From Pseudisothecium myosuroides (lineage: Eukaryota > Streptophyta > Bryopsida > Hypnales > Lembophyllaceae): a stretch of DNA of 64,000 bases. The notes beneath the pieces are model-generated. The model was not told where the DNA came from. It searched no databases and saw only the letters and a list, made by a program, of their open reading frames with translations. Position numbers and translations under genes: made by a program. This document shows positions 45,936-58,688 of this stretch, piece after piece; position 1 is the stretch's first letter, and each line of letters opens with the position of its first letter. The DNA lies in contig OX637287.1 of assembly GCA_951799445.1 (NCBI GenBank), positions 35,803,724-35,867,723 of the forward strand, given 5' to 3'.

Positions 45936-48142
45936 GAAAAGAAATCCGAAGGATCTCCCAGATAGTTTTTTTCCTTCGTCTGACTTTGGAATATTCTGTC
46001 GGCATCGTGATCTGTGCAGATGAACAAGAATGTCTCCAAGGGAAAGAAGTGAAGGTGTTTTGGTTTAAGATAAAGAAGGTAAAGTTCCACCACCTAAGCG
46101 CATCCTCCAAATAAACAATTGAGTAATATTGTTTACTTTTCATTTGGTCTTGTGAAAGAGGATTCTAAATTTTCTTACCATGTATTTTTTGGACACCGTA
46201 TGCATAAACGAAGAATTTTCGAAGTGCTGATTATAGATGTGGTTACTTTTCTTCTAAGATAAGTAGTAGTCTTTGTTTTTATTAACTTGTAATTACAAAC
46301 TAGATCACCTTTGTGAGTTGGGAGGTTATTGGACATAAGGCAGCTTGTCTTATTGAATCAAGAACGTCCATATTTTTATTTTTTTAGTTGATTTATTAAG
46401 GACTTACAAGGAGAAAGTATTATTTTTTCAAGGCATAATTTTACTGTGTGTGATTACTTGAGAGTCGTAGTTTGGTATGTGCACAACGTTTTTTTTGACT
46501 AAATCTGTCAAAACTTTGAATGGAATTTCTGGGTTGATATGTGTGTGATAAGAGGACAATGGATGAAATAAGAATGGGATCAGAATTGGCCCAACTTTTG
46601 AGCGTGTGTATCAGATGGACAATTTAATTGTTGGTGTTTTTTAGTTGGGTAAAAATCTGGATTGCAGGTGGTATGATATTGACACGTTGAAATTGTCGCA
46701 CTCCTGCAGGTCAAGCGGTTTCAATTTTTGTTTTGATTTCAAGTATTTATCATCGTGTCTTACACAGCGGTTGTATAGATTGAAATTGAGCATCACCGTA
46801 GGGCTTTTTGACAACGTTTGCAGCGAAAGTGATCCTCAGTTTAATAGCTGCAGGTTTGAAAAATTCTAGACAGACTTCTATGCAATTACATGTAGTAGGG
46901 CTACACTAAATGCCCAGTGTAACCGTTATATGATAACGGAAGTTGTCTTCCTCCTCCACTTTGTAACTCATTTTTTGCAAGTCGATGTTTGTCTACTAAG
47001 CAAACTACACCTAAAGTGGTCTGAATCAGCATCTGAAAACAGCTCCTATCGTTGAACTTACTTAGTTTATGTGGTCTTCAATTGTCCACAAGACCTGCGC
47101 TTTGTTTATGTGGGCTTCATATGGGCTTCATCACATCAAGGCTTTCACAAATATGTCGTAAAAAGTTAATATACTCCTGTAGGTCTGCACACCAGAAAAA
47201 TGAACAGAAGAAAAATACACCAGACCTTTAAAACGTGAACTCTACAATGGCAGTCTGCAATATGATGCTCACTTGCCACACTATCATTTACTCAATGTCG
47301 AACATATTCAAACTTTACAATAAGGTAGAGAATCCTGTCTCCCACACGAACTCTCGCTATCAACAACTTACATAGCAACAGGTACACCCTCCCTAAATGT
47401 TTATGGCCACTAATCTTTCAAATGAAATGGGGTTCTCTACGTCACTTTGAAATTGAAAATCGGTCTACAATCTCCCACTTTGAAATTGTACAAGAAATCC
47501 ATACACAGTGCTAAAAATCTAATCTCAACAGATATGGCTATTGTACTCAAAAGATCTCTCAACAACTCTATTTATCAAACAAAACAGCACTCTTAAATAT
47601 GTAAAAAAAGCGTAAAGTGACGCAAATGGTAACTTCAACGTTGGCCATTATTTCGGGAACCCACAGGCAGTCAGATTAAGAGGATCAAGGTCTGATGACC
47701 TAAAAAGCTTATCAGCCCCTCCCAAGTTGTATCCTTCAACACCAAGCAGCATGCGAAACTTAGAATTGGAGAATGTATTACAAATTGAAAAAGTCAATGA
47801 AGAAACAAACACTGGTACGTTACCCCATAGTTTGGTGACTTCATACCAATGCTGGTGGTCTAAAGTCACCCTTCTTCACAATGGAGGATATGAAGATTAC
47901 TGCCGACAATTCCTGCACACGAGCTGAGATTTTTGTGCCCCAACATAATCAAACCTATCCACAAAACTTTGGGCAAAACTTACATGTTAATAGAGATCAT
48001 ATCCGTTTAGTACTCCATGATTTTCATGCCGAGTTATCCACCAATCGCAGACTCCAAACAAAGTCGTTTGCAAAGACTTTGGTACCGAGTTTCAAATCTC
48101 ATACCCTACCTCCTTGTACTGTACTGTGAAAAAAACACAAAA
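45936..48142. other. Intron or intergenic DNA, no exon identified
   Basis: May be the rest of the long intron of the gene starting at 44656, and, from about 47.1 kb, 3' UTR of the minus-strand gene that follows. No coding exon was recognised on either strand. Confidence 0.35.
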
Positions 48143-48421
48143 TTAAGAAGTTCCATGAATGAACTCCGTGCTATTCGATCTCTCCAAATCAGGAGTCATG
48201 ACATAACCATTGGTTTCCACATCTGTTGGTTTTGCAGTGGCCAATTCGGCTGACTTGTGAATTTCCTCCTCAGCAGCAACAGCAGCTTCAGGTTCATTAG
48301 TACCAGATATGGCTTCGACTTCCTCCGGGGGCACGAGAATTCGCACGTTCCCATGCCTCAACCTCGGGTCTATTGGCTCAGTCGGGTCTACTGGCTCAGT
48401 CGGCTCTACTGGCTCAGACAT
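48143..48421 (-). CDS. Probable short acidic protein gene, unrecognised
   Basis: A minus-strand frame of 92 codons from ATG (48421) to stop. It begins MSEPVEPTEPVDPTEPIDPR, where a three-fold 18-base repeat encodes the (T/V)EPVDP units. RLRHGNVRILVPPEEVEAIS follows, then an A/E-rich middle. There is no signal peptide or membrane segment. A splice acceptor (TCTTCAACAG) precedes the ATG, ending at 48457. A matching upstream exon at about 49500-49316 on the minus strand ends with CATCAG and donor GTAAAT, giving a 5' UTR intron of about 860 bases. Coding composition (E, P, A, T) is unlike the local AT-rich DNA. It could instead be one exon of a larger protein. No family recognised. Confidence 0.45.
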   Translation of the reverse strand: MSEPVEPTEPVDPTEPIDPRLRHGNVRILVPPEEVEAISGTNEPEAAVAAEEEIHKSAELATAKPTDVETNGYVMTPDLERSNSTEFIHGTS

Positions 48422-49315
48422 TAGCGGTATTGTGAATCTTCACAATGACTTGGCTCCTGTTGAAGAGTACAAGGTTGCAACAATGAGTTTCGAGAAAGAA
48501 TGTATCTGGCTGTCATAAGATTCTTTATTTTGTAAACTCTGACCCTAAGGTTGTCAACAATTCCCTAATATGCGACACTTCCATTTGGACCCAAACGCGT
48601 CACAAAAAACTAAATATTGATTACACAAGATATATAGTACACAATCAATCAAAACCTTATGCGAGCACAAAAAAAACTTTGAAGATTCATACCTTATTCA
48701 TACACTATCCAAACAATGCATGCTAAAGTGCGTTGGAATCCCTTTTCAGTTGTCAATAAGATATAATAGAACAATTTATGTTCAATAAAAGTAAGTAACT
48801 ACGCTAAGTGATCATTAGTGACCATTATTGGTGCGTATACCTTACTAACTAACCCACATGCGCCTCCACAGTGAGTGCTTGATGACCATAAGATAACATT
48901 TCCTTTCACTCCCAAACAAGTCCAACTCAAAAACCAAAACCAAAGTGGCTCATAATTCAGTCATACCAAATCTGACCCAGTTCCCTCACTTCACTGCTAA
49001 TAAATCAAAGCATCTGAAATACGACTTCCAAAATCAATAGGTTTTAACGTTTCAACCCACGGCCCTACTCCAGCTCTACGCAACCTTGGAAAAATGAAAG
49101 ACCAGCTCGCTCTGCGTCTCTCTCCCTCACACAGTTTGCAAATAGACTGTGATTTGTTCAAAGCTCAATTGTTGCAAGACATAAGAGCAGCTATTTCAAA
49201 AATAAAAATAAAACTACAGTCGTGTGCAAACCTGGATCGAGACCCTTGCTACGGTGCCAAATGGACAAAGTGGAGTGCGAATCATGCATCACCTGAAAAA
49301 CCAAAGGCAATTTAC

Positions 49316-49500
49316 CTGATGTCCAGCAGCAGCAACAATGAAAGGGAAGAGACGCCTTATTCCAGCTCCGGCAATTCAAGTTTTGAGATTTGCAACTGGA
49401 AACGAACGACGGAAGGCTCAAGCGAGAACAAGAGAAGCCACAAATTGCAGGCTTTGATAGCTGAGAGCTGAGAGGACGACGCAGGGAGGACTGCCACTTG
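49316..49500 (-). other. Putative 5' UTR exon of the minus-strand gene
   Basis: CT-rich minus-strand leader (TCTCAGCTCTCAGC, CTTCTCTTGTTCTCGC) ending CATCAG with donor GTAAATTGCC at 49315. The open frames crossing it in other phases are not supported. Confidence 0.4.
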
Positions 49501-51149
49501 GGGTTCCTAGACGGTGACACGCCAGCTCTTCGTAAGGATTTTAAATTTTCTCTTCATTGTTCCATTGTTTAGCCATTTGGGGATAGAAAACATTTTTCAT
49601 CTACAAATTTGTGTTTTATTCTGTCAATTCTATTGATTTCATCTACACTTGATCCCTACACGATCGAGGCACATTTGGAGCAGATATTGTGAAAAAATGT
49701 TACTTTTTAGAACGGTGAAAAAACAATGGAAAAAAAAGTTGTTTTTCAAAATTCAAATGCACAAATTGGCACAATACTACTATAGGAATGTCTGGAATTT
49801 TTTTCAAAAACATTGACCCATGGACTGAAAGATTGTAGCGTTTGAAGTTAAAATAAAAACTTTGAGTAAAATAAAAATCTCACTCTAGGAGCAATTCAAT
49901 GTTGGTACTATTAGGCAAGGTTGGAAAAAAAAATCTTCTAACATTTGCATCTTGATTTATGTAAGTTACAAACTTGCCAAATTTTAGAAGTAGAAGATGA
50001 GTTTTGCACAAGGTGACTGAAGTTGCTTGAGCTACTTGAAAAATTTGGTGCAATATAACTTTTGATCCAAGACACCCGATTGGAAAAAAAAATTATATTC
50101 CCAATAAATAAGTACATGTCCACACCTTGTGCCAAAATTTTGTGAATATCTAACCCAAATTAACCTTGTGCATAACTATCCAAGATCCCTTATGCATGTT
50201 GAATGATCACTTGGTCCTTAAGGATTAAAAGATCATCTTCTATTGTTTGGCAACAAAAAAATCATTTTTTAACCTAGAAATGAGTTTTGAAAAAAAAATT
50301 ATCCTAAAACTTTGCCTTTTGGTGAAATTTTGTTGGTAAAAATACTACCAAGGGATAATAAAACAAGAAAATAGGGAAATAGGGACTATGGAAGGTATCA
50401 ACTCATTTATGTGGGTAGATGAAGATACTTGCTTTATAATTTCAAAAGTAAAAAATGGTCTTAAATCATGCCTCAAGGCTTTAAGGGTTAAAAGTTATAC
50501 CATGCATAAGATAGCTTGATCTCGTGTCGGACATTTGAATTGTTGATTGACTTTCAAAATGTCCAGCACATGATAACTTGATTTTCAATGTTTGGCACAG
50601 GATTTTAAAAGTCAATTTGCAATGGAATTATTTTACCATTCATGACCTAACAAAAGTGAAATAAAGCACCATTATATTACGCAATTAAAAGTATTCCCAT
50701 GCATAGGGCATAAATTTAATAAACTTGCTGAGTTTTCTTTGCATTGATGCAAATGTTTGTTCATATGGAACTCATTGCCCTTCCTTGTCCCAAAACTAAA
50801 ATTAAAAATCGGAAATAGTATTAAATATAAATTTAAAGTAAAAAATATATTTACTCAAATATGAAATACAATAAAAATCACACATATTATGTAATTTTAA
50901 TTCCAACACATACTTGTAAAAAAAAATAAAGATGCAATAGAATCTACTGTAGACTTGTCATGTTTCATTTTCAAACTTCAAGTCAAACTTTAAAATGGAT
51001 ATTTTGAAAGTTACAATCAAGTTTGACCTAGAAAATTGATAATGGAATTCAAAATACTTCAATATATAAGATGAATTTATTTGCAAAGGTCTGATTCCTA
51101 ATTCAAAATTCATATGAATTGCACTTCAATAATCTAGTACATGCCCCAC
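49501..51149. other. AT-rich spacer with TTAA-type repeat ends
   Basis: GGTCCTTAAGGATTAA near 50213 and GGCTTTAAGGGTTAA near 50475 look like right ends of the TTAA families, but left ends could not be matched. No gene is seen. Confidence 0.4.
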
Positions 51150-51152
51150 CAA

Positions 51153-51380
51153 CACTATAAGAAATCCGCGTTTTAGATAATGAGCTCCAATTTTTTTAAA
51201 CAAATTTTAGGTGATGTCAATGTTGACAACCCAATGTTTTTATGTTAACATTGATATTACATTAGACGTTCTTATTGACAAAAAACATTGGGTTGCCAAC
51301 ATTGACAACACCTCGGACATCACCTAAAATCGGTTTAAAAAATTGGGGCTTGTTACCTAAAACGTGAGTTTTTTATAGTG
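51153..51380. mobile_element. CACTA-type foldback MITE, TSD CAA
   Basis: 228 bases: CACTATAAGAAATCCGCG at the left, CGTGAGTTTTTTATAGTG at the right, CAA on both sides (51150-51152, 51381-51383). The arms continue inward (AGGTGATGTCAATGTTGACA and its complement; AACCCAATGTTTTT and AAAAACATTGGGTT), so it is palindromic almost to its centre. The ends are close to those of the 1.3-kb element at 32833. Confidence 0.8.
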
Positions 51381-51383
51381 CAA

Positions 51384-52440
51384 CCTTGCCTTGCTACTTG
51401 TTGACTCCTCTCCCTCCTCCACCATTATATGCAACAACTCTTAATCCCTTCTTTTTTTGTCAATGTAAGGTAATAAGTCCAAGTAGCGATCCTTTACCAA
51501 GTGAATTGAAATTGAGGTCTATAGGTGCAGGGAATGATTTTCAATGAAAGAAGAATAAAATCTACAATGAACATAAGAAGTTGCATAATTTTTTAAGGTT
51601 GCAGATTGAAATGTCTTTAAACTACTTCTTAAGGATAGTCATGACTAGTTGACTTGTTTGGACTCATTTGGGGCTTTGAGGTCTACAGTTCAAATCCTAT
51701 TGTTGTAACTCTAAGTTTCATCATCTAACTTGATGGGAGATGTCACCCTCGGCAATTGTCATTGTTGCAATATTTGTGGTATTTGGTTTGTTTGTTACTT
51801 CTAATTGTGACTTGGTTGTGGTAGCCAACCATATATTTCAAAAACATTAAAAAAAATAAAAAAAATAAAAATGAAAGTTCAGAGGTTGCCTCATTGTTTG
51901 TATTGTATTCACACCTGTTTAGTAGGGGCCCCTTCAACTCTCACTTTTTGGAATGGTCAACCATCAATGTGTAGCTCAAAAGTTATACAATATTTACAAT
52001 GGAATATTTGGAGATAAATACCCTTTTCTACAATTTGGAGGTGTTAGAATTGGGTTTTAATCCCTAAGCTTCAAATCACAAAAAGATGAATGTTGTAAGT
52101 GGAGGATGAATGTTATAAAAATTGCACTTCATCCAATAATATTCATTAAGGAAGCTTCAAGAAAAATCATGAAATATATTAATGGAAAGAAGAATGAAAG
52201 TTCTATATGAATCAATGACATAAATATGTTGAAGAAATTTCAATTATTTATTATAAATTTTCAAAAAATATTTTACTATCTTTAGATTGGAGGTTTGCAA
52301 ACCAAACTTTGATTGGCCCTATTGAAAGAATGCTTTCCAATTTTGAAGTAGCTAGTATCACGTCATTTGGACCAATGGACATACTTCAGATGAATGCATG
52401 ATATTTCATTTATATTCTAGATATTTCAGTCATGTTGTTT
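51384..52440. other. Intergenic, nothing recognised
   Basis: AT-rich, no gene or clear repeat ends. Confidence 0.3.
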
Positions 52441-52454
52441 TATACAAATTTCTT

Positions 52455-52665
52455 GGATGTGAGGTAGAGCCACCCATAACCAATCAAATAAGCAATTCCA
52501 ACATGATCTGGAATAGTGCAAGACAAAACAAATATTTTCTAGAGGTGCATTAATAGAATTAAATGATGGGGGACTGCAAAATTTTTGGTAATTTTATTGC
52601 TTGAACTAAATTACTATGAATTTTCGGAGGCAAAAGTGCTCCAGACCCATCGCCAATATCTAGAC
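52455..52665 (+). repeat. Dispersed repeat L, copy 2
   Basis: Diverged counterpart of 6447-6655 (ACCCATAACCAATCAAATAA, GGTGCATTAATAGAA, AATGATGGGGGACTGC). Confidence 0.4.
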
Positions 52666-52840
52666 TCTTCTAATTCTGATCATTCAAGAACTAGTTTTCT
52701 ACTCATTATTTCCTACTTTTTTTCTCACAACTTGGAACAAGTGTCACGAGCTTCTTAGTTCCAATCTTAGAAAGGGAAAAAAAATATTCTAAGCTTCAAA
52801 AAATCTAGTGAAGCCTTGGTCGGAAATAACTGCATCTATA

Positions 52841-53112
52841 CATTAGAAAAATTTCAGCCTTCAAGAAGGCCATTAGTTTTTTATTTTCGGGACCCTCGAG
52901 GTGCAATTACAGAAAAAAAAAATTGAAAAAAAAAAAAAAAAATTGAATTTCTTTTTTAATTTTTTCTTCCAATTTGACGTGGTGCTGACGTGGCACCATT
53001 AGTGCCACGTCATTTTTTGATTTTTTTAATAAAAAAATCTTTTTTTTCCCTAAATGCACCGGGGGGTGCAAGACTCGCGCGGCCTTCTTGAGGGCTGAAA
53101 TTTTTTCTAATG
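52841..53112. mobile_element. Foldback MITE of 272 bases
   Basis: Left CATTAGAAAAATTTCAGCCT plus TCAAGAAGGCC, right GGCCTTCTTGAGGGCTGAAA plus TTTTTTCTAATG. A nested inner hairpin TGACGTGGCACC/GGTGCCACGTCA-like (52986-53012) lies between poly-A and poly-T tracts. Confidence 0.65.
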
Positions 53113-53307
53113 AGGTTGGGTATGGATCACTAGTCAAGAATAAGTGGCTCTACCTTAAGCACCATCACTTCTCCATTTTTTTGCAAAAGATCTTGATTTG
53201 CACTCAATGAAAAATTAGAATAAAAACCTTGGGTCCATTTAAAACCTTTCTTCTTTTGAAGGAATATCTCCATTGTTGCAAGTTATCCAAATTTAATAAT
53301 AACTTAA

Positions 53308-54250
53308 CCCTTCAAAGCCCAAGGCCTTTTGGATTTAAAAACATCATTGCTTTTGAAGTGTTATAGATCAAAATATCACAAAGTTATAGAGATATCAACC
53401 ATACAATCTTGTAGTGTACGTGTTGTAGATGATGTGAATCAAATTTGGAATCATTTGGCCACATAGATTGCAAGATTATAGTGTTTTAGTATTGAAAAAG
53501 GATGCTGAAATTTTCTTAGGAATACATTTGGAGATGAAATTCAATTTCTAAACCTACTCAAATGAAAAAACTTTAAATTCTAAAATGATTGAAAACTAGC
53601 ATACAAACACATTGGGTGAAAAAAATATCATTTAATTGACTCCTTGTGTTTGCAAAATGGCTTTGAAATGTCATAAAATAGCAAGAAAAGTTGCAAAAAA
53701 TACATCTAAGGCTAAACATACTTCTACTAAAATGCTTCTCAGTCATTCATAACTTTTTGGATTGATATAAAATTTTAGCCGCACAAACTACACTAGTATG
53801 TGCAACTTTTAAATTTTTTTATTAGAAACAAACATTGTATGAAGAAGAAACAAGCTGCCAAAGTTCAATGTAATCCAAAATTGTCGGGATTTTGAACTTC
53901 GAATTGCTCCCAAACATAAAAACAACTTGGATTGACATGAAAATTTTATCACAATAACTAAACTTTGAGGGAAATATAATCCAATTTTTTATTATTGAAA
54001 ACTAACTAAATTTTTATCAAATGCAGTTTGGTGAACTCAAATTGAATCTGTGAAATTTGATTGGCTTCCAAAAAATCAGTACATCTTGGATTGATATGAA
54101 AATTTTACCACACAAACTAGAAGAGAGAGCGCAAATTATCCAACATGTATTTATTGAATTTGGACATTGGATGCAAAAGTTACAACACTTTGAATTGGGC
54201 TAGAAACTATGTAGGGACACTTTAATTTGGTCCCCTTAGGTGGTGAGGGG
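53308..54250 (+). mobile_element. TTAA-flanked element, family B, copy 3
   Basis: 943 bases: TTAA at 53304, then CCCTTCAAAGCCCAAGGCC; right end CCTTAGGTGGTGAGGGG followed by GTAA. The interior is collinear with 18909-19859. Its right tetranucleotide is also the left flank of the next element. Confidence 0.65.
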
Positions 54251-54254
54251 GTAA

Positions 54255-55911
54255 TCCCTAAAGGATCAAGGAGCCCACTTTGGGCTTTATGTGAACTTGT
54301 TCAGCTTCTATTGACTTCATGATTTGGAATTCTGGCATGAATTTTTTAGGATGGATGCTATTCATCATAATCTATGTGTGAAGCTTTGTTTTCAGTCATT
54401 CCGATAAGGGTGATTGCAAGAAATACTTGTCCTGTTTCTTGTCCCCTTGCCCTTGGATATGTGGATTTTTGCTCATAGTTTTTGCGTTGTTTGTCCACTT
54501 GGCATGAAATTTGGAATGAAAGTAGATGCGGTAGTTGCAGACATTAAATAATTTTTTAAATAATTTTAAAATTAGTTTAATATTTTTAACCTGCCCTCGA
54601 TTGGGTGTCTCCCTTGGCCATTTTTTTTTGGGGGGGGTAGTCCTATTTCTGACCCAAAAATGAAATTTGAAGCCACAAATTGGACATGTTGGCGGTCTAC
54701 TAACATTTCAAGGGCTGACAATGAGTTTTTATGAAAATAGCAACATGTCCGTTGTACACATGGGGTCAAAGTGACCTTCCTTTGCATGAAGACTACAAAG
54801 AGGGAAAAAATTTCCTTCATGAATTTTTTGGTGCAATGTGAACGCAATGTGAGAGCAAAATGGCTTTTTAATGGCTTTTTAATGATTTTTTTTGAATTAT
54901 TAAAAATAAAAAACTCCAGAGACTCCTTTTCTGCTCTCAATGACTTCTGCAGTACTCCATAGTAGTCTGTAGTAATGCATAGTACAATATAGTACTAAAT
55001 CAACAATTTAGATCTGCAAGCGCCTTGAATCAATGGTTTAGATTTTCCGGGGCATTGCTAACATGTAGTATTGGTAGTACTACATAATACTACCGATCAT
55101 GTGGCCAAAAAATGTAGTTTTGGCGGAATAATTAAATGTGTTTCTTGCAACTACCCATAAATATTGCAAAAGTTAGAAGAATTTTTTTGACTTCAATGTT
55201 GAACCGGGAAGCAAAAAATATATCTAAAAAAAATATCAATTATTTTTTGTAATTGCAATTGTATAAATTGATATCTACTCAAAAACATTTGAACTATTCA
55301 ATTCCAAATAATGAACTAAAAGTTATAAGGAGTTTTATTTTGTGGACAATGAAAGTAGAAAAAACATAGAAAATTGTCTTTTATTTTAAATTTTGAAAAT
55401 TTTCTAATAAAATTAAAAATAAAGGATAATAATTGTTTACCAGAACATTCTCACCATTGGAAATAAGATATTTCAATCTCTTGTCAAAGTTATTAGCAAA
55501 TTAGTTTTTCCTTTCATTCAATACTACCTTCCATTTTATAATTTAAAAAAAAATGAATATGAAAGTACTATTGGTTAAAAAATTTACAAATGTTTTCAAT
55601 CCAATTTTCAACATATTGAATAAAATGCACAACTCACAGGACATACTTGGTTTCCCCTTAAAATGTTGAAATGCAAGACTTCACCTTTTGTTAGGGCTAG
55701 AAAAGCCTACATTTTGAAGTTTAGGCACATTGAACTTGCAATTGGTGGGAATATTCATTCTATAATTTTGCGACAATGTACTTGAATAAGTTGACCAAAG
55801 GACCCTACTGTTGGTTTCATTAAAATACAAATATTGAAGATTTTGACCTTGCTTTAGGGATGAGTATTTTGAAGCAGTTTTGGACCTCTAAACATGTTGG
55901 TCTTTCAAGGG
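54255..55911 (+). mobile_element. TTAA-flanked element, family D, copy 2
   Basis: 1657 bases starting TCCCTAAAGGATCAAGGAGC after GTAA (54251-54254) and ending GGTCTTTCAAGG then TTAA at 55912-55915 (left-end C changed to T). The outer parts match 31634-32453; a central part of roughly 0.8 kb (about 54450-55150), partly GC-richer, is specific to this copy. It includes a 122-codon minus-strand frame with no recognised motif, too short for a transposase. Confidence 0.55.
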
Positions 55912-56259
55912 TTAATCTTGTGAAAAGATGAGACCTATTACTAAGGTACTTTGCTAAAAATGATATGACTTTTGAATTAATAGGTATATTTTTCATTTCT
56001 CCATTGATTTAAGAAGTCATTCATCAGCCACTTTTTTGGTCTCTACACCTTTGGAGGGTTAATACTCAATAGCTCTCATAATCACTTTATTGGGTTTATC
56101 GAAGGTAATCGATTCCATTCCAGACACACAAGTTTGGATATGCCTATTACAAGCACGAAAATTCTTGTGATGTACATGTGTCGTGTGATATGTACTTCAC
56201 AGAAGAAATTGTGCCTGCAATGGGCTTATCCAAAGTTGTGTTCATAATGGGGTCAATTA

Positions 56260-56451
56260 CAGTAGAACCTCCGTAAGTCTATCCTCCATAAGCCAATGAA
56301 CCTCTGTAAACCAATCTTGTTAGACCCGTCCCGGACTGGGCCACATAATAAAGGGTTGTGACTAAAAATGACCCTCTAGAAGCCAATAAACCTCCCTAAC
56401 GTAATCTTGTCAGACCGGTCCAGGAGCGATCAACTTAGGGAGGTTCTACTT
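56260..56451. mobile_element. pogo/Emigrant-like MITE, copy 2
   Basis: 192 bases, CAGTAGAACCTCCGTAAGTC at the left, AGGGAGGTTCTACTT at the right, TA outside both ends. Internal subrepeats 'ccaataaacctcc.taa' resemble the end itself. Pairs with the 191-base copy at 23828. Confidence 0.7.
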
Positions 56452-56796
56452 TACCTTAGAACAGGGCTTTTTTTTTTGGCTTTCTGGTGCCAGATTGCAC
56501 CAGAAAAAAAAATCTAGCTAAAAAAGGTTATAAAAAATGACAAAAAAATTGGATGAAATCGCCAAACAACTTTGAAATTAAAAAAAGTATTAGATGAAAT
56601 CGCCTATTGTGGATGAAAACCATACTATACATCCAATAAATGGATGAATGTTGCAATTTGGAGCACCACTATAACATTTTACATCGCCACTATGGCACTT
56701 CTTCAAAAATGAAAAAAAAAGCCCTGGCTTAGAAGTTACGGGTCAAATGTAGTGACCAACATTTCTTATTTGCTGCACTACTCTACCCTGCCGGTG

Positions 56797-56859
56797 CTCT
56801 ATTTCTGTGGCCAATGACTGACGTCCAATTTTTTGGAGTCATTGGCCACGGAGATAGAG
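56797..56859. repeat. Near-perfect 23-base-arm hairpin
   Basis: CTCTATTTCTGTGGCCAATG plus ACT pairs with AGTCATTGGCCACGGAGATAGAG, two mismatches, loop about 17 bases. A compact miRNA-like or MITE-relic foldback. Confidence 0.55.
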
Positions 56860-57394
56860 GTCTTGCGAGAAAAGAAACGTTAAAGAAATGTGGCCCCAAA
56901 AAGAAACCCTGATTCCACGGTCATATCCTACGACCGTCGATTGGTGAGTTCCAGTGGCATGCAGCACCAGATGGGTAAAAGAGATGGAGGCCAATCTCTT
57001 TTGGCGGTGGACCTTCAACGCACGTGGTTCGCCCTATGACCGTGTTCAGTCCCTAGGGAGCCCAGTGGATGGGCCAGAGAAGGATTTTACTACCTTACTG
57101 GCATGCAAGTGGGCAAGGGGGAAAGCTGGCAACAGCAGCAGGAGGGCTTGCAAGTGGTGCATCATTCTTAATTTATTTTTAATTTTTTCCCTGCTGGCGG
57201 AATCAATCTGGAGTGTCACTCAGTTTGTATGTTTGTACCATGAATTATAAAAGTTAAGAAATTAAAATTAAAAAAACTGGAAGTGCCAAGGTACCATATC
57301 AGTCCGTCATGGCATGCAACTTCCTGCATGAGGACAAGTGGGGGTAAACTTATTCGCTCCAGCAACTATTGTAAGTAATGAAAACATTGTTTTA

Positions 57395-57665
57395 GGGAGG
57401 GCGTTAAACCGTGCCATCCAAAGTGGGCCCTGCAGGCCGAATTTACCCTGGGGAAAATGCAGGAATTTTTTATTTGCCACAATTTTTTTATTTTTTTCAG
57501 ATTCTGAGTTCATATTTGCAATCAAGATCCCTAATTATTGAGGGTAAGTCTACAACATACCCTCAGCACGGCACAAAATAGGGCTTTTTTTTTACATTTG
57601 TCTTGGTGCAAACAAAATTCACCCTGTAGGACCCACTTTGGATGGCACGATTTAATGTCCTGAAT
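57395..57665. mobile_element. Element with terminal inverted repeats of about 42 bases
   Basis: GTTAAACCGTGCCATCCAAA then GTGGGCCCTGCAGG (57402-57443) is inverted as CCTGTAGGACCCAC then TTTGGATGGCACGATTTAAT (57616-57657). The interior has no coding signal. Confidence 0.6.
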
Positions 57666-57667
57666 TG

Positions 57668-57983
57668 TTTGGAGCATCCACACCTTTAACTTACATGTCA
57701 TACTTGGCACACTCAAATTTTCCATCTAATTGTGAAGAGCCCTCAATTTCCATGTCCCTCACCTTTGCTTACCAAGAACGACCTAAGAATAGTTGAGAGT
57801 GACTACTCATCAAGTAAAATAAAGGATAAAGCAACTAAACGTAGGATGAACAGAGATCTCAAGGGACATTCTTTGACATGCTAGGATTGAACGTTAAGAT
57901 ATTATTGTGTGGAATCCCTAACACTTTTCATTCACACTTGAAGAGTATCAAAACCCTAGCTTGTGAAGGTGTCCATGCTCTTA
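57668..57983 (+). mobile_element. MITE-like element J, copy 2
   Basis: GAGCATCCACACCTTTAAC at the left and GGTGTCCATGCTCTTA at the right are inverted repeats. The interior parallels 28508-28842. Confidence 0.6.
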
Positions 57984-58657
57984 TCATGCTCTTTTGCATT
58001 CTTGAAAAGGGAACCTTTACAATGAACAATTTTTTTTTATATGGCTCTTTAGGCAACTCCAATCCTGGAATTAATTGATAAGTCCTTTCTAGATATATAG
58101 CAAAGTAGAATACATTTTCAACATGGGAAGCATTGTTGTTTAGTTATACAATATGATGCATCATAAGATGGGTCACTTTTTTTCTCATATGCATACTACC
58201 ATCACTTTTATTTGTGTGTGTATTTAGACATATTATATTTATAATTTCTTTTTGTAATAGCATGACAAATCAAAGAATATTTCAAACTTATTTCGATCCA
58301 CTCGTTTGTCAATAAAAAGACCCACCCATTTGTAGGTGGTCAATTGAAAACAAAATATACAATTTTCTATATATTGTTATTCTTGGAAAGATACCGGTAC
58401 TCTTGTCCAATGAATGCTAATATGGCTCTCTAAATTCTTTTACATGTGTCGATTTGATTATTACTTGATCAACATTTGACCCACTTATCTCTTGGATCCA
58501 CCGTTTCTCCAAGGCAATCTAGAGAATCATATGAAAAAAATTTCAAGTTCAATCTTCTCTTTGTGTACAAGAATACTGTGGGTCGAAGAATTCTTTGGAA
58601 AATTTTATTGTAAAAGAGATCAACATTCCAAACTCTGTCTCCAAGAATGTTATGTGA
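57984..58657. other. Intergenic, nothing recognised
   Basis: AT-rich, no features. Confidence 0.3.
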
Positions 58658-58688
58658 GGGTCATTGTATAATGCCTTGACAAAAAAAA

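Noticed and set aside
45224..45965. Series of 90-110 codon frames in several phases
   Set aside because: All coincide with the degenerate tandem array; periodic GAGAGA/CTTCATT words keep frames open.
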